Positions 60,775 through 64,000 of a stretch of DNA of 64,000 nucleotides are shown here, in pieces. The position numbers and the translations under genes are program-made. Position 1 is the first letter of the stretch, and every line of letters starts with the position of its first letter. The DNA comes from Rhizobium sp. ACO-34A (lineage in GTDB: Bacteria > Pseudomonadota > Alphaproteobacteria > Rhizobiales > Rhizobiaceae), in contig CP021371.1 in NCBI GenBank assembly GCA_002600635.1, forward strand, positions 4,033,001 to 4,097,000, in the 5' to 3' direction. Under the pieces are notes generated by a model. It was not told the DNA's origin, ran no database searches, and saw only the letters and a list, made by a program, of their open reading frames with translations.

Positions 60775-60807
60775 CATCTTTACTTGCGCTCCAAGCAAGT
60801 AAAGATG
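60775..60807. repeat. Perfect 13-bp hairpin
   Basis: CATCTTTACTTGC (60775-60787), loop GCTCCAA, GCAAGTAAAGATG (60795-60807). No T run follows, so it is not an obvious terminator. Confidence 0.75.
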
Positions 60808-60907
60808 GTTGCGGGTTTAAATCGCGCAATTTCAGATTATTTAACAATGGCTTCCAGGGATATTGTCATCCCGCAAGGCGAACTTTTTGCAACATGGGCA
60901 TAGCTAC

Positions 60908-60931
60908 CTCGCCTTCAAACCAGAAGGCGAG
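60908..60931. repeat. Perfect 9-bp hairpin
   Basis: CTCGCCTTC (60908-60916), loop AAACCA, GAAGGCGAG (60923-60931). Next to another hairpin three bases downstream. Confidence 0.7.
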
Positions 60932-60933
60932 CA

Positions 60934-60956
60934 ACCAGTGAAGTCCAATCACTGGT
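60934..60956. repeat. Perfect 8-bp hairpin over the antitoxin stop codon
   Basis: ACCAGTGA (60934-60941), loop AGTCCAA, TCACTGGT (60949-60956). The right arm contains the stop codon of the minus-strand antitoxin gene. Confidence 0.65.
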
Positions 60957-61233
60957 CGGCAGTCTGTTCTCGTTCCCAAGGCGCTGGCCGATTTATCAAT
61001 TCGACCATTTCTGGAACCGATGCAGCCGGTTCAGATAAGCCCAAGCAAAAATCCGAAAACCCCTCCGGCGTTATGACAATCAAACGCCCATTTATCACGT
61101 CGTCTGCGAATCGTAGAATGGAGGTATGCGCAAACTCCGTCAGCGACTGACCGCATTGGTCGGCTGCACGCCTAACCACTGCAGCATCGGCTTCCAAAAG
61201 CCGTATCGTTATAATGTCTTTTGTCTCGTCCAA
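60949..61233 (-). CDS. Orphan DUF1778 (TacA-like) antitoxin
   Basis: 94 residues, apparently from a TTG at 61233; no ATG or GTG fits upstream in frame. DUF1778 features: ribbon-helix-helix start ITIRLLEADAAVVRRAADQCGQSLTEF, then a toxin-neutralising tail with VITPEGFSDFCLGL and LINRPAPWE. Normally a GNAT toxin gene follows within a few bases on the same strand; here hairpin-rich non-coding DNA follows instead. It may be a remnant or a solitary antitoxin that neutralises a toxin elsewhere. Confidence 0.8.
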   Translation of the reverse strand: MDETKDIITIRLLEADAAVVRRAADQCGQSLTEFAHTSILRFADDVINGRLIVITPEGFSDFCLGLSEPAASVPEMVELINRPAPWEREQTADQ

Positions 61234-61550
61234 ACGATGTACCCGATTGCGACCATTACGTTCCCCTTTTCTACAGCATAATCACTTCGTCTGACTACCG
61301 CTTTAGGTACACGAGAGTGCAGACGTTCGAACATATTAGTTCGCCCCTTCAGCTCCGCGTACTGAGTTTCGAACCTGTGCCGCCGTCCTCACTTGCCACT
61401 GTGGTTGAACAACTGCCACGCCGGCGAGAACCTGCAAGTGCTGCGAGCCGTTCCGGGAATGACGTTCATCGTTCCAACCATTTGCTTGAACTGCAGGACA
61501 TCATACTCGGTGTCGCTCGCTTGCAATCTGGCTGTCCGTCGTCGAATGAT
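61234..61550. other. 317-base gap with no convincing gene
   Basis: Lies between the antitoxin start and the second IS. Open frames on both strands run into the IS and show no family features. Possibly remnants of a gene cut by the IS. Confidence 0.5.
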
Positions 61551-61606
61551 TTGAGACTTTTTGGGCTTTGGAAGAATGGAGTTTCCGGCTCGGTCTGCGG
61601 GTTGAT

Positions 61607-62587
61607 TTAAGCTGCTTTGGCCTGGTGGTTCAAGCGGCGCTGTTTGATGGTGTCTCGTTTGATCCTTTCGCGTTCGAGCAGGATGGTCTGACCGCGCCCG
61701 AAGTAGACTTCGGCCGGGGTGAGATTGTCGAGGCTCTCGTGATATCGGCGATGATTGTAGTGCTCGACGAAGGCCGCGATCTGCGCTTCTAGGTCTTCCT
61801 GGAAGAAGTAGTTTTCGAGCAGGATGCGGTTCTTGAGTGTTTGGTGCCAACGCTCGATCTTGCCCTGCGTTTGCGGATGGCCGGGAGCACCGTGGACCTG
61901 GTCGATCTTGTATTTCTCCAGCCATTCACCGAGATCGGAGGCGACGTAACACGGGCCGTTGTCGGACAGCAGGCGTGGCCGGTGCTCGACCTTGACCTTG
62001 TCGCAGCCTGATGCGGCCAATGCCAGATCGAGCGTGTCGGTGACGTCATCGACTTTCATGCCGGTGCACAGCTTCCAGGCGATGACGTAACGGGAATAGT
62101 CGTCGAGAATGGTAGACAGGTAGAACCATCCCCAGCCAATGACCTTCAGATAGGTGAAGTCGGTTTGCCATATCTCGTTCGGCCGCGTGGTCTTGTCCTT
62201 GAACTCGTCGTTGGCCTTGATGACGATATAGGCAGGCGACGTAATCAGGTCATGGGCCTTGAGCAGGCGATAGACCGAAGCCTCTGACACAAAATAGCTT
62301 TCCGTGTCGGTGAACTTCACCGCCAGTTCGCGTGGCGAAAGATCGGCATGATCCAGCGCCATGGTGATGATCCGGTCCCTGACATCGTCGGGAATGCGGT
62401 TCCACACCCGTGATGGCGCAGACGTCCGGTCTTCCAGACCTTCGACGCCATGGGTCTGGAAGCGATCATACCAGCGGTAGAAGGTCGGCCTTGGGATGCC
62501 GAGCTTGTCGAGGGTTTGCCTGGCCGACAGGTGCGCCTGCTCAACGAGCCGGATGATCTCAAGCTTTTCGGTAGCGGGATATCTCAT
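61607..62587 (-). CDS. IS3-family transposase OrfB (DDE integrase core)
   Basis: 326 residues. N-terminal helix-turn-helix (HLSARQTLDKLGIPRPTFYRWY) and integrase core with DDE residues: Asp in IWQTDFTYLK, Asp in LLSDNGPCY, Glu in QTQGKIERWH. The ATG overlaps the orfA stop by ATGA, so it is expressed by coupling rather than frameshifting. Appears complete and possibly active. Confidence 0.92.
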   Translation of the reverse strand: MRYPATEKLEIIRLVEQAHLSARQTLDKLGIPRPTFYRWYDRFQTHGVEGLEDRTSAPSRVWNRIPDDVRDRIITMALDHADLSPRELAVKFTDTESYFVSEASVYRLLKAHDLITSPAYIVIKANDEFKDKTTRPNEIWQTDFTYLKVIGWGWFYLSTILDDYSRYVIAWKLCTGMKVDDVTDTLDLALAASGCDKVKVEHRPRLLSDNGPCYVASDLGEWLEKYKIDQVHGAPGHPQTQGKIERWHQTLKNRILLENYFFQEDLEAQIAAFVEHYNHRRYHESLDNLTPAEVYFGRGQTILLERERIKRDTIKQRRLNHQAKAA

Positions 62588-62958
62588 TCCTCGTCGCCCC
62601 CATCCCCGATCATGCTTTTTTTGAGCAGGCGGTTCTCCAGGGTGAGATCGGCCAGCGCCTCTTTCAGGTCGCGGCTCTCCTTGCGCAGAGCCTTTACCTC
62701 GTCACTGGTCGCCGAGCGGGCGGTGTCGCCTGCAAGGCGCTTCTTGCCCGCTTCGAGGAATTCCTTCGACCAGCTATAATACAGGCTTTCGGTGATCCCC
62801 TCGCGGCGGCAGATCGCAGCGATGCTGTCTTCGCCACGCAGCCCTTCAAGCACGATGCGGATCTTCTCCTCCGACGAATGATGCTTGCGCGTGGCACGGC
62901 GGATGTCCTTGATCGTCTTTTCGGCCGCTGATGTTTGCGGCCCGGTTTTCTGTCTCAT
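62584..62958 (-). CDS. IS3-family transposase OrfA
   Basis: About 124 residues from ATG 62958 after AAAGGAAG. Helix-turn-helix block HHSSEEKIRIVLEGLRGED, AAICRREGITESLYYSWSKEFLEAG, and a leucine-zipper-like C-terminus (ALRKESRDLKEALADLTLEN). Overlaps orfB by four bases. Confidence 0.9.
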   Translation of the reverse strand: MRQKTGPQTSAAEKTIKDIRRATRKHHSSEEKIRIVLEGLRGEDSIAAICRREGITESLYYSWSKEFLEAGKKRLAGDTARSATSDEVKALRKESRDLKEALADLTLENRLLKKSMIGDGGDEE

Positions 62959-63037
62959 CTTCGCTTCCTTTGAATGAGCTACGATGAGCTGAAAATCCTC
63001 TCTTCTCAATTAAACCAGTTCTGTCTCAAGGGCGCTG

Positions 63038-63229
63038 ATGTCCGACACGGATCCACTTGTCGACGTCGGCAACGTCGTAGATTTCGCCGAGTGGCAACAG
63101 AAAAACTTCAGTGCGAACGCCGCTGAAGTGTTTGAGAACTATCTCCCAGCGGGAAGTAGAACCACGCCCGGAGAAAAATTACATCTGTACGTCCGACATT
63201 TGCATTCGAGGATTCATGGTGGCCGTTAG
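63038..63229 (+). CDS. Small unknown protein next to the IS end
   Basis: 63 residues beginning MSDTDPLVDVGNVVDFAEWQQ and ending HLHSRIHGGR. Its ATG is nine bases after the IS end, and the AAGGG that could serve as ribosome site straddles that border. It may be a short complete gene or the remains of a longer one truncated by the IS. It overlaps the start of the next gene by 14 bases, suggesting translational coupling. No family recognised. Confidence 0.5.
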   Translation: MSDTDPLVDVGNVVDFAEWQQKNFSANAAEVFENYLPAGSRTTPGEKLHLYVRHLHSRIHGGR

Positions 63230-64000
63230 TAGCGAGAGCCAACTTTCCCTCGGATCGTGGTCAAATGGTGATTTTGCCCATACAGCGGCCCTTAATACAG
63301 GCGCCGGCGCGGACGTCGATTTGCCGCCGGAGGTTCGCTTTCTCGGCGGCGTGGCAAAGCTGCTACAACGTCGACTTAGTGGTGCGGCGGATCACGAGGA
63401 ACCCTCAAGGCCGGCCATCTTTCTGCTCCAACCTAATCCGATTGGCTTGTCTACGGATAGCCAGCCGAAGCGTGTCCCAATGCTGGATAATGGTTTGACC
63501 CCGGTCGCCGGTCGCCTTTGGTTCGTCGGCCAAGTCGTAGTATCCGGCAAGTACATCGAACTCGAGGATTCGGATGACGACGGTCTTTTTAATCTTATCT
63601 CGGGGCTAGGCCTCGGCACAGTCCCTGCCGTCCTGTTCGACCCAAGGACATCAGTTCCATCGGTGAGATTTTATCCTGCGGGACTGGATGACTTAGATAA
63701 CTGCCAGCATGTAACCGTTGATAATCATTCGGTGACGCTATCAGAAATCTACGACGTCATAGATAAAGTTCATCAGCAATGCCTCATAACGCCGGAGGCC
63801 CAACCAAAGGCGGGCAAGCTTTGGAAGGAAAATCAGAAATGGTGGGCATCTGAGCAGGCTGAAGATCTGGTACAGCTTTATCTTCGCACTGGGTTAACTA
63901 CGGCATTCCCAACTTGCACGGTTCGGCACGAACAGACAGGAATACCTGGCCGTCTGGATCTCGAGATCGAGCAGATCAACCCTCATGTCGATGGCGGGCT
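63216..64000 (+). CDS. PD-(D/E)XK nuclease-like protein (partial, runs off the window)
   Basis: An open frame from ATG 63216 continues to the window edge, at least 261 residues. The first 180 residues are unrecognised (PPEVRFLGGVAKLLQRRL, LTPVAGRLWFVGQVVV). The last visible 50 look like a restriction-type nuclease core: a helix SEQAEDLVQLYLRTGL, then VRHEQTGIPGRLDLEIEQ, where a Glu, then an Asp and an ExE-like triplet fall as expected for PD-(D/E)XK enzymes. Overlaps the preceding small gene. Likely the start of a defence or DNA-processing operon that continues past the window. Confidence 0.6.
   Translation, partial: MVAVSSESQLSLGSWSNGDFAHTAALNTGAGADVDLPPEVRFLGGVAKLLQRRLSGAADHEEPSRPAIFLLQPNPIGLSTDSQPKRVPMLDNGLTPVAGRLWFVGQVVVSGKYIELEDSDDDGLFNLISGLGLGTVPAVLFDPRTSVPSVRFYPAGLDDLDNCQHVTVDNHSVTLSEIYDVIDKVHQQCLITPEAQPKAGKLWKENQKWWASEQAEDLVQLYLRTGLTTAFPTCTVRHEQTGIPGRLDLEIEQINPHVDGG

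Larger units (their letters stand above)
60425..60948. other. Gene-free 524-base stretch with hairpins
   Basis: Between the dead IS and the orphan antitoxin. Short open frames exist on both strands but none has recognisable content, and no toxin partner for the antitoxin is found. The stretch carries perfect hairpins at 60775 and 60908 and is AT-richer than its surroundings. Confidence 0.6.
61551..63029. mobile_element. IS3-type insertion sequence with two overlapping transposase genes
   Basis: Likely ends TTGAGAC (61551-61557) and GTCTCAA (63023-63029), with weaker similarity inward. Contains apparently intact orfA and orfB on the minus strand. No target duplication is evident next to these ends, so the exact borders are uncertain. 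Confidence 0.65.

Noticed and set aside
60795-60830. tRNA-like T-arm (GCGGGTTTAAATCGCGC) near a hairpin
   Set aside because: The stem has a G-G mismatch and no acceptor, D or anticodon arm can be built around it.
60605-60847. 80-residue minus-strand open frame downstream of the antitoxin as its toxin
   Set aside because: Does not resemble GNAT toxins of the TacT type, and it contains the 13-bp hairpin.
61221-61610. 129-residue plus-strand open frame before the second IS
   Set aside because: Crosses the IS border and has no family features or ribosome site.
1-64000. CRISPR arrays, rRNA and replication origin
   Set aside because: No regularly spaced direct repeats, rRNA-like sequence, or rep/par genes were seen.

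Overview
The window looks like an accessory catabolic region from an alphaproteobacterium of the Rhizobiales (Rhizobium, Agrobacterium or Ensifer type). The evidence is GC-rich coding DNA, a very high density of ABC and tripartite uptake systems, tight ATGA-coupled operons, and regulators of many families each sitting beside its own catabolic set. There are no rRNA, tRNA or replication genes, so it could lie on a megaplasmid, chromid or chromosomal island. All product calls come from reading the translated sequence; no database search was possible.

Layout. 58-5415: a dipeptide/oligopeptide-type ABC importer (binding protein, two permeases, two ATPases). It is followed by a convergent PhnD-like protein without a signal peptide and a divergent AprA/AprB-like pair (flavoprotein plus two-cluster ferredoxin, 6274-8207). 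8533-15866: a TetR regulator, a TctB-TctA-TctC tricarboxylate-type importer, two different MmgE/PrpD proteins and a TauE/SafE exporter, a likely carboxylic acid module. 16082-23424 (minus): a hydantoinase-like protein, a DUF917 protein, a PotABC-type importer, an Asp/Glu/hydantoin racemase and a Tat-exported binding protein, facing a LuxR-type regulator and an amidase.

26245-47308 appears to be one regulon built around a GntR/FCD regulator at 38392. It contains an amino-acid ABC importer, an SDR-RidA-unknown operon, a minus-strand operon (DMT exporter, ProC, unknown, demethylase-like flavoprotein, amine oxidase, racemase) and a plus-strand operon (SDR, DadA-like dehydrogenase, ornithine cyclodeaminase-like, acetoin/pyruvate dehydrogenase E1 alpha and beta, lipoyl-hydrolase E2, second SDR, DUF3830 protein). 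A GTTATA-centred motif recurs before four of these transcription units. Two unknown proteins (30833 and 33828) share a gap-free pattern of Cys and His residues and look like an undescribed metal-binding family.

47668-55951: a minus-strand operon (UroD-like, PotD-like, 2-hydroxyacid dehydrogenase, ATPase, fused permease, octopine-dehydrogenase-like, SDR, gluconokinase remnant) facing a LacI-family regulator, with two GATACCGGTA-type operators between them. 57015-59071 holds an Lrp regulator and a decayed RidA/PLP enzyme operon that is cut by a dead IS3-family element.

59069-64000 is a mobile zone. It has the dead IS, an orphan DUF1778 antitoxin, a dense set of short perfect hairpins, an apparently intact second IS3-type element, and at the right edge the start of an operon with a PD-(D/E)XK nuclease-like protein that runs off the window.
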